Shown here piece by piece: positions 26,115-35,794 of a stretch of DNA of 64,000 nucleotides; the first letter of the stretch is position 1, and each line of letters starts with the position of its first letter. The stretch is from Pseudomonas asplenii (GTDB lineage: Bacteria > Pseudomonadota > Gammaproteobacteria > Pseudomonadales > Pseudomonadaceae): the NCBI RefSeq assembly GCF_001293465.1, contig NZ_JSYZ01000018.1:1-64000 (forward strand), read 5' to 3'. A program made the position numbers and the translations under genes. Under the pieces are notes generated by a model that saw nothing but the letters and a program-made list of their open reading frames with translations, was not told the origin of the DNA and did not search any database.

Positions 26115-27760
26115 TCAACCGCTTTTCCGCCCTCTTGCTGTGGCTGCTCTGCTGGAGCCTGCCGGCCCATGCCGACGGGCTGCTCGCCAGCGTCGACCGC
26201 ACGCGCGTGAATTCCGGTGAATCGGTGGAACTGACCCTGGAATCGCGGGATGTCACGCAGTTCGGCAAGCCGGACCTGGAGCCGCTGGCCGGCGAGTTCG
26301 AAGTGCGCGGCACGCGCCAGGTCAACCAGTTGACCACCCTGGGCGGCGACAAGCAGGCGACGACCCGCTGGATCATCACCCTGCTGCCACGACACAGCGG
26401 CGACGTGGTGATTCCCGCCTTGCAACTGGGCGAACTGCAGAGCCAGCCGATCACCCTGCAGGTGGTGCAGAGCGACCAGCAGGAACCGGCCAACAGCCTG
26501 GCCTCGGTGTTCATCGAAACCAGCCTTGACCAGGACAGCGTCTATGTCCAGGCCCAGGCGGTGCTGACCCTGCGCATCTACCATTCGGTGTCGCTGTATG
26601 ACGACAGCAACCTCAGCCCGCTGCAACTGGGCGATGCACGTATCGAGCAGTTGGGCGAATCGCGCACCTACGAGAAGCTGATCAACGGCGTGCGCCATGG
26701 CGTGATCGAGCTGCGCTATGCCATCTACCCGCAGCACAGCGGCAAGCTGGCGATTCCGGCGCTGGTGTTCAGCGCCACCCTGGCGGAGACCGGCCAGGGC
26801 CAGAATCAGGGCCAGACACCGGCCGGCCCCAAGCCCGGCAAGCTGATTCACGTCAGCTCGGCCGAGATGACCCTCGACGTCAAACCGCAACCGGCGGCCT
26901 GGCCCGCCGATGCACCGTGGCTGCCGGCGCGCAGCCTGAGCCTGGGCGAAAGCTGGAGCCCGGAGCCGGACCACAGCCAGGTCGGCGACTCGCTGACCCG
27001 CAGCCTCACCCTCAAGGCCGAAGGCCTGTCCAGCGCCCAGTTGCCACCGCTGCCGGCCACCAGTATCAGCGGCCTGCGCCGCTACCCGGACCAGCCGCAA
27101 CTGAGCAACCAGAACAGCGAACGCGGCCTGATCGGCAGTCGCGAAGAACGTGAAGCCCTGGTCCCGACCCACAGCGGCACCTTTGAGCTGCCGGCGATCA
27201 GCGTGGTCTGGTGGAACACCCACGAAGAGCACGTGGAGCGCACCACCCTGCCGGCGCGCAGCCTGCAGGTCACGAACAACCCGAGCCTGGCAGTGGATAC
27301 GCCGGTCAACAGCGTACCGGCGAACATCGCCGCCGACGCGGCGAGCCTGTGGATCTGGAAGCTCAGCACGCTGCTGCTGGCCTGCACCACCCTGCTCGGC
27401 TTCGGCCTGTGGTGGCGCGCCCGCTCGCAGCCGGCGGTGCACCGCGCCGCCCAGGCCGGACCGAGCCCGCGGACCCTGCTCGACGACCTCAAGCGCACCT
27501 GCCTGGCCAACGATCCCCAGGCCACGCGCCAGGCGCTCGATGCCTGGGCCCGGCAGCAGCCGGAGACCCTGGCCGAGATGGCCGCGCGCTTCGTACCGCT
27601 GTCCGATGCCCTGGACGGCCTGAATGGCGCGTTGTACAGCGAGACCGGCCAGTACTGGCAAGGCGAGGAACTGTGGCGGGTGGTTCGCGCCATCCCGGCG
27701 GCCGAACGGGTCCAGGCCCCGGTCGGCGACAGCGGGCTGCCGCCGCTGTACCCCAAGTAA
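26111..27760 (+). CDS. BatD-like protein
   Basis: A 549-aa protein with an N-terminal signal peptide (MINRFSALLLWLLCWSLPAH), an extended periplasmic beta-rich region (NSGESVELTLESRD, TRWIITLLPRHSGDVVIPAL: BatD repeats), a transmembrane helix at about residues 417-437 (LSTLLLACTTLLGFGLWW) and a short cytosolic helical tail. BatD proteins are the large periplasmic partner of MoxR-VWA systems. ATG 26111 overlaps the preceding stop; it is the last gene of the operon. Confidence 0.9.
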   Translation: MINRFSALLLWLLCWSLPAHADGLLASVDRTRVNSGESVELTLESRDVTQFGKPDLEPLAGEFEVRGTRQVNQLTTLGGDKQATTRWIITLLPRHSGDVVIPALQLGELQSQPITLQVVQSDQQEPANSLASVFIETSLDQDSVYVQAQAVLTLRIYHSVSLYDDSNLSPLQLGDARIEQLGESRTYEKLINGVRHGVIELRYAIYPQHSGKLAIPALVFSATLAETGQGQNQGQTPAGPKPGKLIHVSSAEMTLDVKPQPAAWPADAPWLPARSLSLGESWSPEPDHSQVGDSLTRSLTLKAEGLSSAQLPPLPATSISGLRRYPDQPQLSNQNSERGLIGSREEREALVPTHSGTFELPAISVVWWNTHEEHVERTTLPARSLQVTNNPSLAVDTPVNSVPANIAADAASLWIWKLSTLLLACTTLLGFGLWWRARSQPAVHRAAQAGPSPRTLLDDLKRTCLANDPQATRQALDAWARQQPETLAEMAARFVPLSDALDGLNGALYSETGQYWQGEELWRVVRAIPAAERVQAPVGDSGLPPLYPK

Positions 27761-27924
27761 GCCCGGCTCCTACAGGGGGCAACGCGTAAAGGGGCGCCAA
27801 TGCGAAATTTCCTGATGCCTCAAAACCCGTATCGCCACTCCCCACGGATTTACCAGTAGACTTGTCGGTCTTTCGCACCGCCACCTTGTCCTGAGCGGTC
27901 GCCACCGTCTTCGCGGAGTTTGCC

Positions 27925-29169
27925 TTGCGCCTGTTTCATACCTCCGACTGGCACCTGGGCCAGAACCTTCATGGCCAGGAACGGGATTTCGAACATGCCT
28001 GCTTCCTGACCTGGCTGCTCGCCCAGTTGGCCAGCCAACGACCGGACGTACTGCTGATCGCCGGCGATATCTTCGACACCGTCAACCCGCCGGTCAAAGC
28101 CCAGGAGCGCCTCTACGACTTCATCGTCAGCGCCCACGAGCAACAGCCGCAACTGACCATCGTGATGATCGCCGGCAACCATGATTCCGGCTCGCGCATC
28201 GAACTGCCAGCGCCGTTGATGCGCCGCCTGCGCACCCACGCCCTGGGCCGGGTGCTCTGGCTAGAGGACGGCCAGCTCGACAGCGAGCGCCTGCTGATCC
28301 CGCTGCCCGCCGCCAACGGCGAGATCGCCGGCTGGTGCCTGGCCCTGCCCTTCCTGCGCCCGGCCGAAGTCACCGGCGCGCTGCTGGGCGACGATTACCT
28401 GCGTGGCATCGGCCAGGTCCACCGCTGGCTGATCGAGGCGGCCAAGGCCAGGCGCCAGCCCGGCCAGGCACTGGTCGCCATCAGCCACGCGCACATGGCC
28501 GGCGGCTCGGTTTCCGAAGACTCCGAACGCAGCCTGATCATCGGCAGCGCCGAGGCCCTGCCCGCCAGCCTGTTCGATGCCAGCGTCAGCTACGTCGCCC
28601 TGGGTCACCTGCACAAGCCGCAGAAGGTCAACGGCGAAGAACGTATCCGCTACAGCGGCTCACCCATCCCGCTGTCGTTCTCGGAGATCGGCTACAAACA
28701 CCAGATCCTCGATATCGTGCTCGACGGCGAAACCCTGGTCAGCGTCGAACCACGCCTGGTACCACGCGCCGTCGACCTGCAACGCCTGGGCCCGCTGCCC
28801 TTCGCCGAAATCCTGGAAAGGCTCGCCGAGCTGCCCGATGTCGACCTGCTGGCCGACCTGCAACGCCAACCCTGGCTGGAGGTGCGGGTACGCCTCGACG
28901 AACCGCAGCCGGACCTGCGCCAGCAGATCGAAAGTGCCCTGCAGGGCAAGGCCGTGCGCCTGGTGCGCATCGCCGCCGAATACGCCGGCCGCGGTGCACG
29001 CGAAGACGAGGAAGATAACGCACGCCTGGTCGAGCTCGACCAGCTCAGCCCCCAGGACCTGTTCAGCCGCGCCTGGCAGGACCACTACGGCAACGAAGTG
29101 GACGCGCAGACCCTCGATGACTTCGCCCTGCTGTTGCAGGAAGTGCAGCTGGAGGACGAGCAGCCATGA
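27925..29169 (+). CDS. sbcD: Exonuclease subunit SbcD
   Basis: A 414-aa Mre11-type nuclease that with SbcC cleaves hairpins and processes DNA ends. Metal-binding motifs in order: SDWHLG (residues 7-12), GDIFD (about 50), GNHDSGSR (about 86), SHAHMAGG (about 188), GHLHKPQ (about 229), then the C-terminal capping domain. The start is TTG at 27925 with GGAG 7 nt upstream; this gives the canonical MRLFHTSDWHLGQNLHG N-terminus. It overlaps sbcC by ATGA. The preceding 160 nt contains no gene I can support. Confidence 0.95.
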   Translation: MRLFHTSDWHLGQNLHGQERDFEHACFLTWLLAQLASQRPDVLLIAGDIFDTVNPPVKAQERLYDFIVSAHEQQPQLTIVMIAGNHDSGSRIELPAPLMRRLRTHALGRVLWLEDGQLDSERLLIPLPAANGEIAGWCLALPFLRPAEVTGALLGDDYLRGIGQVHRWLIEAAKARRQPGQALVAISHAHMAGGSVSEDSERSLIIGSAEALPASLFDASVSYVALGHLHKPQKVNGEERIRYSGSPIPLSFSEIGYKHQILDIVLDGETLVSVEPRLVPRAVDLQRLGPLPFAEILERLAELPDVDLLADLQRQPWLEVRVRLDEPQPDLRQQIESALQGKAVRLVRIAAEYAGRGAREDEEDNARLVELDQLSPQDLFSRAWQDHYGNEVDAQTLDDFALLLQEVQLEDEQP

Positions 29170-32100
29170 AGATTCTTGCCATTCGCCTGAAGAACCTCGC
29201 CTCCCTGGCCGGCCCGTTCGAACTGGACTTCACCGCCGAGCCGCTGGCCAGCACCGGCCTGTTCGCCATCACCGGACCGACCGGCGCCGGCAAGAGCACC
29301 CTGCTCGACGCCCTCTGCCTGGCACTGTTCGGCGCCGTCCCCCGGCTGAACACTGCCTCGCGCGATGCCAAGGTGCCGGATGCCGATGGCGAAATCAGCA
29401 CCGGCGATCCCCGCACCCTGTTGCGCCGCGGTACCGGTGCCGGCTTCGCCGAAGTCGATTTCGTCGGGATCGACGGTCGCCGCTACCGCGCCCGCTGGGA
29501 AGCCAACCGCGCCCGGGACAAGACCAATGGCAAGCTGCAGGCCAGCCGCCAGAGCTTGCGCGACCTCGACAGCGACCAGTTGCTGGCCAGCCAGAAAGGC
29601 GAATACAAGGCCCAGCTGGAAGCCTGCCTCGGCCTGAACTTCGAGCAGTTCACCCGCGCCGTGCTGCTGGCCCAGAGCGAGTTCAGCGCCTTCCTCAAGG
29701 CCGATGACAACGAACGCAGTGAACTGCTGGAAAAGCTCACCGACACCGCGCTCTACACTCGCCTCGGTCGCCGCGCCTTCGACAAGGCCAAGGAAGCCCG
29801 CGAAGCCCACAAGCTGTTGCAGGACCAGGCGGTGGGCCTCACCCCGATGAGCCCCGAAGCCCGCGCCGAACTCGACGAACGCTTCGACAGCGCGCAGCGA
29901 CAGTTGGAACTGCACAAGGCCCGACTGCGCCAGCTCGAACAGCAGCACGGCTGGCTCAAGGAATTGCAGCAGTTGCAGGACGCCCGCCAGGCGGCTGCCG
30001 AACAACTGGAAAGCCTCCGGCAACAAGAGCAGGCACTGGCCGACGAGCGCCTGAAGCTGACACGGCTGGAGCAGTTGGCCCCGCAACGGCACCAGTTTGC
30101 CCGCAAGCTGGAAATCGATGGGCAACTGCCGCCCCTGGCCGAGCAGATCACGCAGCAGCGCCAGCAGCATGAGGCGCTGAGCGAACGCCAGGCACAGCTG
30201 GAACAGGCTCTGACCACCGCCCAGGCCGCACTGAACAGCGCGCAACAGCAGCAGAGCGGCAGCGCCCCGCTGCTGCGCCAGGCCTTCGACGAGCAAGGCA
30301 ACCTCGCCCGACTGGCCAGGGATGCGGCACTCGCCGCCCAGGCACAAGACACTGCGCAGCAGGCCCGGGACCAGGGCCAGGCGACCATCCAGGCCCTGCA
30401 GGAGCGGCAGCAGCAGATTGCCGAGCGCCTGCAACAGATTGCCACGCAACTGGAGCACAGCAGCGATCTCGCGCCCTTGAGCGAGGCCTGGACCGCCTAC
30501 CGCGACCGCCTGCAGCAGTTGATGCTGATCGGCAACCGGCTCAACCAGGGCCAGGCCGAGCTGGCCGGCCTCGAACGCACCGCCGGCGAAACCGCGCAGG
30601 CGCTGGGCACCCAGAAACAGCAACTGGAAGTCCTCTATCAGGAGGCTGCCGCTGAACCGGACGCCGTGGCCGAGCAGATCGGCATTCTCGGCAGCCTGCT
30701 GCAGGACAACCGCAAGCAGTTGCGGGCCGTCGAGGACCTGGCCCGGCTATGGTCCAGCCAAAAGGACCTGGACCAACGCGCCGCCCAATTGCAGCAACGC
30801 CTGAGCAGCGCCCAGCAGGAGCGTGAGCGCCTGACCCAGGACGGAGTCAGGGCCAAGGCCGAACTGGAGGTGGCCGAACAGACGCTCAACGTCACCCGCG
30901 AACTGCTCGAACGTCAACGCCTGGCCCGCAATGCCAGCGTCGAGGAACTGCGCGCACAGTTGCAGGATGACCAGCCCTGCCCGGTCTGCGGCAGCCACGA
31001 ACATCCCTACCATCAGCCCGAGGCACTACTGCAGAGCCTTGGCCGCCACGATGAAAGTGAACAGGCCAATGCCCAGGCTGCCGTGGACCGGCTCAAGGAA
31101 CGGCTTACCGAACTGCGTGCCGAGGTGGGTGGGCTGATCGCCCAGCAGAAGGAACTGCTGGCCCAGCAGGAGCACTTGACGAGCCAGCAGCAGGCCCTGG
31201 CGCCCAGCCTGGAAGCGCATCCGCTGGCGGCCCAACTGCTGGACCAGCACGCCGACCAGCGCGATGCCTGGCTGGAGCGGCAAACCAGCCAGTTGAACCA
31301 GAACCTGACACGCGACGAGCAGCGCCAGAACGCCCTGCTCACCCTGCAACAGGACGCCGCGCGACTGACCCAGCAACTGCGCCAGGCCGAAGCCGCGCAC
31401 CAGCAGGCCGCCCGGCAACTGGAGCAGCAGCAGCGCGAACTGGCCGGCGACCGCCAGCGCCTGGACGATGAACTGGCGGCCTTCGCCACCCTGCTGCCGG
31501 CCCCGACCCTGGAGGCCCTGCGCAACGAACCGGCGGCGACCTTCCTGCAACTGGACCGGCAGCTCGCCGAGCGCCTGCAGCAACGGGAACAGCAACGCGA
31601 TGAACTGGCCGAACAGCAACAGCGCCAACAGGCCCTGGAGCTGGAACTGGAGCGCCAGCAAAGCCGCGAACAGCAGTGGCAAGGCGCAAGGCAACAGTTC
31701 GAGGCACTGGCCGCGCAGCAGCAGGCCAGCCAGCAGCAACTGAGCCAACTGCTCGGTGGACACGACAGTGCCGATCACTGGCAGCAGCAACTCGAGCAGG
31801 CGGTGGAACAGGCGCGCCAGGCCGAGAGCAGCACCACCCAGGCGTTGCAGGACACGCGCACGCAACGGGTACAAATCGCGACCGAGCTCAAGGCCCGGGA
31901 GGAGCATCAGCAGGCCCTGGAACAGGAGGCCAACGCGCTGGCGGGGAAGATCGCCGAATGGCGCACCGGCCACCCGGAACTGGACGACAGCGCCCTGCAG
32001 AGTTTGCTGGCACTGGACGACAGCCAGGTCGCCGAGCTGCGCCAGCACCTGCTGCGCAACGAAAAGGCCGTCGAACAGGCCCAGGTTCTGCTGCAGGAGC

Positions 32101-32807
32101 GCGAACAGCGCCTGCAGGCACACCAGGCCCAGCACAACGGCAACCCCGACGCCGAGCAGTTGGCCAGCGCCTTGGCCGACTGTCAGCAGCAGTTCGCCGC
32201 CAGCGAACAGCACTGCGCCGAGCTGCGGGCCGAACAGGTCGACGACCAACGTCGGCAGGATGCCAACCAGGCGCTGGCGCAGCGCATTGCCCATGCCTAT
32301 GCCGAGTACCAGCGCTGGGCGCGCCTGGATGCGCTGATCGGCTCGGCGACCGGCGACCGCTTCCGCAAGCTGGCCCAGGCCTACAACCTCGACCTGCTGG
32401 TCCACCATGCCAACGTGCAACTGCGTCAGTTGGTGCGGCGCTACCGCCTCAAGCGCGGCGGCAGCATGCTCGGGCTGCTGGTGCTGGACACCGAAATGGG
32501 CGACGAACTGCGCTCGGTGCATTCGTTGTCCGGCGGCGAGACGTTCCTGGTGTCGCTGGCCCTGGCCCTCGGGCTTGCCTCGATGGCTTCGAGCACGCTG
32601 AAGATCGAATCGCTGTTCATCGACGAGGGCTTCGGCAGCCTCGATCCGCAATCGCTGCAACTGGCGATGGACGCCCTCGACGGTCTGCAGGCCCAGGGGC
32701 GCAAGGTCGCAGTGATTTCCCACGTGCAGGAAATGCACGAACGCATCCCGGTGCAGATCCAGGTGCAACGCCAGGGCAACGGCCTGAGTACCCTGGAGGT
32801 GAAATGA
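29166..32807 (+). CDS. sbcC: Exonuclease subunit SbcC (SMC-like ATPase)
   Basis: A 1213-aa Rad50-type protein. Walker A GPTGAGKST at about residue 37, two long Gln/Glu-rich coiled-coil arms (about 185-590 and 625-1030), the zinc-hook CPVCG at about residue 605 (PCPVCGSHEHPYH), the ABC signature HSLSGGETFLVSLALALGL at about 1120 and Walker B LFIDEGFGSLD at about 1150. Length is slightly above E. coli SbcC. Forms the SbcCD complex with the gene just upstream; overlaps the downstream GST-like gene by ATGA. Confidence 0.95.
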   Translation: MKILAIRLKNLASLAGPFELDFTAEPLASTGLFAITGPTGAGKSTLLDALCLALFGAVPRLNTASRDAKVPDADGEISTGDPRTLLRRGTGAGFAEVDFVGIDGRRYRARWEANRARDKTNGKLQASRQSLRDLDSDQLLASQKGEYKAQLEACLGLNFEQFTRAVLLAQSEFSAFLKADDNERSELLEKLTDTALYTRLGRRAFDKAKEAREAHKLLQDQAVGLTPMSPEARAELDERFDSAQRQLELHKARLRQLEQQHGWLKELQQLQDARQAAAEQLESLRQQEQALADERLKLTRLEQLAPQRHQFARKLEIDGQLPPLAEQITQQRQQHEALSERQAQLEQALTTAQAALNSAQQQQSGSAPLLRQAFDEQGNLARLARDAALAAQAQDTAQQARDQGQATIQALQERQQQIAERLQQIATQLEHSSDLAPLSEAWTAYRDRLQQLMLIGNRLNQGQAELAGLERTAGETAQALGTQKQQLEVLYQEAAAEPDAVAEQIGILGSLLQDNRKQLRAVEDLARLWSSQKDLDQRAAQLQQRLSSAQQERERLTQDGVRAKAELEVAEQTLNVTRELLERQRLARNASVEELRAQLQDDQPCPVCGSHEHPYHQPEALLQSLGRHDESEQANAQAAVDRLKERLTELRAEVGGLIAQQKELLAQQEHLTSQQQALAPSLEAHPLAAQLLDQHADQRDAWLERQTSQLNQNLTRDEQRQNALLTLQQDAARLTQQLRQAEAAHQQAARQLEQQQRELAGDRQRLDDELAAFATLLPAPTLEALRNEPAATFLQLDRQLAERLQQREQQRDELAEQQQRQQALELELERQQSREQQWQGARQQFEALAAQQQASQQQLSQLLGGHDSADHWQQQLEQAVEQARQAESSTTQALQDTRTQRVQIATELKAREEHQQALEQEANALAGKIAEWRTGHPELDDSALQSLLALDDSQVAELRQHLLRNEKAVEQAQVLLQEREQRLQAHQAQHNGNPDAEQLASALADCQQQFAASEQHCAELRAEQVDDQRRQDANQALAQRIAHAYAEYQRWARLDALIGSATGDRFRKLAQAYNLDLLVHHANVQLRQLVRRYRLKRGGSMLGLLVLDTEMGDELRSVHSLSGGETFLVSLALALGLASMASSTLKIESLFIDEGFGSLDPQSLQLAMDALDGLQAQGRKVAVISHVQEMHERIPVQIQVQRQGNGLSTLEVK

Positions 32808-33427
32808 AAACGGCGCTGCTCTACTCCTTCCGCCGCTGCCCCTACGCCATGCGTGCGCGCCTGGCGCTGCGCTACTCGGGCGTGGCGGTGCACATCGAGG
32901 AAGTCAGCCTCAAGGCCAAGCCGGCGGCGATGCTCGCGCTGTCAGCCAAGGGTACGGTGCCGGTGCTGGCCTGCGGCGATGGGCAGGTGATCGAACAGAG
33001 CCTGGAGATCATGCACTGGGCGCTGGCCCGGCATGACCCTGAAGATTGGCTGCTACAGGGCGACCCGCTGGCCGCCCGGGCCGCAATGGCCCTGATCGAG
33101 GAAAACGACGGCGACTTCAAGCGGCGGCTGGACCGCTACAAATACGCGGTGCGCTACCCGGCGTTTCCGATGGAGCACTACCGGGCCGAGGCCGAGCCGT
33201 TCCTGCGCAAACTGGAAGATCTGCTGCAACAGCGCGACTGGTTGCTGGCCGAGCATCGCAGCCTGGCTGACATGGCCCTGGCCCCCTTTGTCCGGCAGTT
33301 CGCCCATGTCGATCGGGAGTGGTTCGCGCAGACACCCTATCGGCGACTGCGGGACTGGCTGGAGCGGTTTCTCGCCTCACCGCTGTTTATCGCGGTAATG
33401 GCCAAGCCGGCTACAGCTGCCGACTGA
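32804..33427 (+). CDS. Glutathione S-transferase-like protein
   Basis: A 207-aa protein with an N-terminal thioredoxin-fold domain (LLYSFRRCPYAMRARLAL; CPYA in the active-site position as in omega/GrxB-type GSTs), the cis-Pro motif GTVPVL and the E-S pair in IEQSLEIM, then the all-helical C-terminal domain (EHRSLADMALAPFVRQFAHV). Likely glutathione-dependent thiol reductase or transferase. Translationally coupled to sbcC (ATGA); functional link to DNA repair is unproven. Confidence 0.88.
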   Translation: MKTALLYSFRRCPYAMRARLALRYSGVAVHIEEVSLKAKPAAMLALSAKGTVPVLACGDGQVIEQSLEIMHWALARHDPEDWLLQGDPLAARAAMALIEENDGDFKRRLDRYKYAVRYPAFPMEHYRAEAEPFLRKLEDLLQQRDWLLAEHRSLADMALAPFVRQFAHVDREWFAQTPYRRLRDWLERFLASPLFIAVMAKPATAAD

Positions 33428-33448
33428 CCCGCTAGCGTCAGCCGTGAA

Positions 33449-33655
33449 TCAGGCCCCGGCGTCGGCGTTGTGCGCGAGCACGCCGGCGGACTGGGTCTTG
33501 TGTTCGAGCGGAATGCTCGGCGTCGCCAACTGGATCGCCGCATCGTCCGAGCCGTGCAGCAGGCTCGACAGACTGATGACGAGCACCAGCGCCACATACA
33601 GGCCAATAGCCAGGTAGGCGCCGTGTCGGGCAGATGTCAGGAGGTTGCTGGCCAT
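33449..33655 (-). CDS. Small membrane protein, unknown function
   Basis: A 68-aa protein with one transmembrane helix at about residues 12-32 (GAYLAIGLYVALVLVISL) and a hydrophilic tail. GGAG lies about 10 nt upstream of the ATG. No recognised domain. Convergent with the GST gene, 21 nt apart. Confidence 0.6.
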   Translation of the reverse strand: MASNLLTSARHGAYLAIGLYVALVLVISLSSLLHGSDDAAIQLATPSIPLEHKTQSAGVLAHNADAGA

Positions 33656-33842
33656 GGTGTTCTTTCTCCACAGGCGAATGTCATGCCTATAGGATCCATC
33701 ATAACCGCATAACTAAGTAGGCAACTATTTAAATAGTCGTTATCAGCAATATTAATCGCCAAGAGTCAATAAGCCAGCGTCAAATTTAATCCCGGCTTAT
33801 ATGAATCCTGTTATCGGGTTGAAACAAAAACGGCAGAAACGA

Positions 33843-33920
33843 CAACGCCGGGGCGAATTCACTCTCATGGCAGGCGGTCAATGGACCAACTGCCGAATGA
33901 GTGCATTCGCTCCGGCGTTG
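33843..33920. repeat. 78-nt long imperfect inverted repeat
   Basis: Two 31-nt arms (33843-33873 and 33890-33920) match at 25 of 31 positions around a 16-nt loop; the outermost nine bases (CAACGCCGG) and the innermost five are perfect. It starts 16 nt beyond the stop of the 59-aa minus-strand gene and is followed on that strand by T-rich sequence, so it may be its terminator or a REP/MITE-like element. The rest of 33656-33842 is AT-rich with no gene seen. Confidence 0.7.
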
Positions 33921-33936
33921 CGGGCTGGTTCAGCGC

Positions 33937-34116
33937 TCAGTGTTGAGCCTTGTGATCCAGGGCGGCGTAGAAGTTGGCGCTTTGTTGCAGGTACTTGGGG
34001 GTGTAGCTCTGGGTATGGGATTTTTTCTCGCTGATCTCGACGCTGGCACTGGCTGGCAGGGCAACGCTGGCAGAGATGGCGGAAGCGGCGATGATGGAGA
34101 AGAGATTGAAGTTCAT
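33937..34116 (-). CDS. Small exported protein (59 aa)
   Basis: A 59-aa protein read directly from the sequence. It begins MNFNLFSIIAASAISASVAL and has a signal-peptide pattern with likely cleavage after PASA, leaving a 35-residue hydrophilic product (SVEISEKKSHTQSYTP onward) rich in Ser, Gln, Tyr and His. GAGG sits 10 nt upstream of the ATG. No family recognised; the coding signal rests on the ribosome site, signal peptide and third-position bias. Confidence 0.6.
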   Translation of the reverse strand: MNFNLFSIIAASAISASVALPASASVEISEKKSHTQSYTPKYLQQSANFYAALDHKAQH

Positions 34117-34273
34117 GTCGAAAACCCTCGAATGTCAGTTGGCTGGCTTGCCCTTTCAGGCCGTGAGTCCAAAGTACATCCGAGAGCTGTTCGGGTTGAA
34201 ATTCATTGCAGCAGTAGCGGATATCAGCGTGATTAATAGAAGTGCAAGCCCCTTGTAAACCGGGGCCTGCGGT

Positions 34274-35446
34274 CTATTGTCGCGGCAGGAAGCCGAGGTA
34301 GCTCGGCGCCTCGAAGGGCAAGGTCTGCACGGTTTTGCCCAACAGGCCGGTGTCGGCATCGCGCTCGATGACCACGATCTGGTTGCTCTTCTGGTTGGCC
34401 ACCAGCAGGAACCTGCCGCTCGGATCGAGGGTGAACTCACGCGGGTGATCGCCTTCCACCGAACGCCGTTGCAGTTCCTTGAGCTCGCCGCTGGCCGGGT
34501 CGATGGCGAACACCAGCAACTGGTTGGCGGTGCCACGGTTGCTGGCATAGAGGAACTTGCCGTCCTTCGAGGCATGCAGGGCCGCGGCGGCCTTGTCCGA
34601 CAGCGGCTGCTGGTCAGCCAGTTCCACCCGCTGCTTCTGGGTGAGCTTGCCGTCCTGGTAGTCGAACACGGTGATCTGCGCGCTCATTTCGGTGCTCAGC
34701 CAGGCATGCTTGCCATCGGCGCTGAACAGCAGGTGTCGTGGACCACTGCCCGGCGGCAATTGCACGTAGGCCGGGTTGGCCGGGGTCAGCGGCCGTTCCG
34801 GGTTGGCCTTGGGGTCATACCGGTAGACGAAAATCCTGTCCGCACCCAGGTCGCTGGCGAAGACGAAACGCCCGTCCGGCGACGACACCACCGAATGCAC
34901 ATGGGCCGAAGCCTGCCGCTCCAGGTTGACCAGGCTAGCCGGGTGGCTGCTGAGCTGGACCGGCGGCGACAGCTTGCCCTTGGCATCCACCGGCAGTACC
35001 GCCAGGCTGCCGCCCGGATCTTCCAGTACCGAATAGTTGGCGACGAACAGGTAGCGCTGGTCGCCGCTCAGGCTGGCATGGGTCGGCTCGCTGCCCAGGC
35101 TCTGCACCTGGTTGATCGGCTTGAGCTGGTGGCTCCTGGGGTCGATCGAGTAGCTGCTGACCCGGCCGACCGGGTCCTTCTGGCCGGGGCCGTTTTCATT
35201 GACCGCGTACAGCCGACGCTGGTCGCCGGAGAGGGTCAGCCAGGAAGGATTGGCGGTCTTGATCACCTGCAGCGGCTTGGGGTCGAGCTTGCCGGTGCGG
35301 CTGTCGAACTGCAGGCGGTAGATGCCTTCGCTCCTGCCGGCGGTGTAGGAGCCGACCAGCAACTGGACGGTGTCGCCTGGGGCCGCCAGGACCGGCATCG
35401 AGCCGATGCTGCCGGCCATCAGCAGGGGCCAGAACTTACGCATCAT
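34274..35446 (-). CDS. Exported lactonase-like seven-bladed beta-propeller
   Basis: A 390-aa protein of the YbhE/6-phosphogluconolactonase-like family. Signal peptide MMRKFWPLLMAGSIGSMPVL ending near LAA, then repeated blades such as LLVGSYTAGRSEGIYRLQFD, LTLSGDQRRLYAVNEN, GPRHLLFSADGKHAWL and GDHPREFTLDPSGRFLLVAN. Being exported, it cannot act in the cytosolic pentose pathway; an unknown sugar lactone or signalling lactone is more likely. ATG 35446 is favoured because GGAGG is 9 nt upstream (the ATG at 35455 directly abuts it). Overlaps the upstream small gene by 11 nt. Confidence 0.85.
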   Translation of the reverse strand: MMRKFWPLLMAGSIGSMPVLAAPGDTVQLLVGSYTAGRSEGIYRLQFDSRTGKLDPKPLQVIKTANPSWLTLSGDQRRLYAVNENGPGQKDPVGRVSSYSIDPRSHQLKPINQVQSLGSEPTHASLSGDQRYLFVANYSVLEDPGGSLAVLPVDAKGKLSPPVQLSSHPASLVNLERQASAHVHSVVSSPDGRFVFASDLGADRIFVYRYDPKANPERPLTPANPAYVQLPPGSGPRHLLFSADGKHAWLSTEMSAQITVFDYQDGKLTQKQRVELADQQPLSDKAAAALHASKDGKFLYASNRGTANQLLVFAIDPASGELKELQRRSVEGDHPREFTLDPSGRFLLVANQKSNQIVVIERDADTGLLGKTVQTLPFEAPSYLGFLPRQ

Positions 35447-35720
35447 CCTGTTCATCCTCCGCTTGCTCCCGGGCACTGAACGCACTCAGGCACACCAGGC
35501 GATGCTCGCCGGAGTCGCCGACCACGACCCAGCTCTGCAGGGTCTCGTCGAAGGTGGCCGCCTGCACCTGGGCCAGGCTGAAGCTCCAACGCTTGGCGGC
35601 GCGCCCGTCCATGCACTCGATCAGCAGGCCGGCATCGTCGAGGGTGAAATCGAAGGCGTGCAGGCCGTCGATTTCCAGCATGTCGCAGGCTTCAAGGGCA
35701 GTGGGCAAGGTGTCGGTCAT
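35436..35720 (-). CDS. DUF5629-like small protein
   Basis: A 94-aa acidic cytosolic protein (MTDTLPTALEACDMLEIDGL start; core HAFDFTLDDAGLLIECMDGR and RWSFSLAQVQAA). It matches my memory of a Pseudomonas-restricted DUF5629 family; no function known. Start at 35720 is a judgement; ATG 35735 is possible. It overlaps and probably forms an operon with the exported lactonase gene. Confidence 0.65.
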   Translation of the reverse strand: MTDTLPTALEACDMLEIDGLHAFDFTLDDAGLLIECMDGRAAKRWSFSLAQVQAATFDETLQSWVVVGDSGEHRLVCLSAFSAREQAEDEQDDA

Positions 35721-35794
35721 GGCGGTTTCTATCATTTTTCGGGAAAGGGGCAATGATAGGCGATATTGCATCGCAGCGGGTGCCCGCCAGGGGC

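Noticed and set aside
27800..27859. 19-codon frame with AAGGGG before its ATG, upstream of sbcD
   Set aside because: Too short, no conservation evidence and the ribosome-site match may be chance; could be a leader peptide.
34156..34250. Hydrophobic minus-strand stretch resembling a signal peptide (LALLLITLISATAAM)
   Set aside because: No start codon or ribosome site; overlaps the region upstream of the 59-aa gene and its frame runs in from the lactonase gene's other frame.
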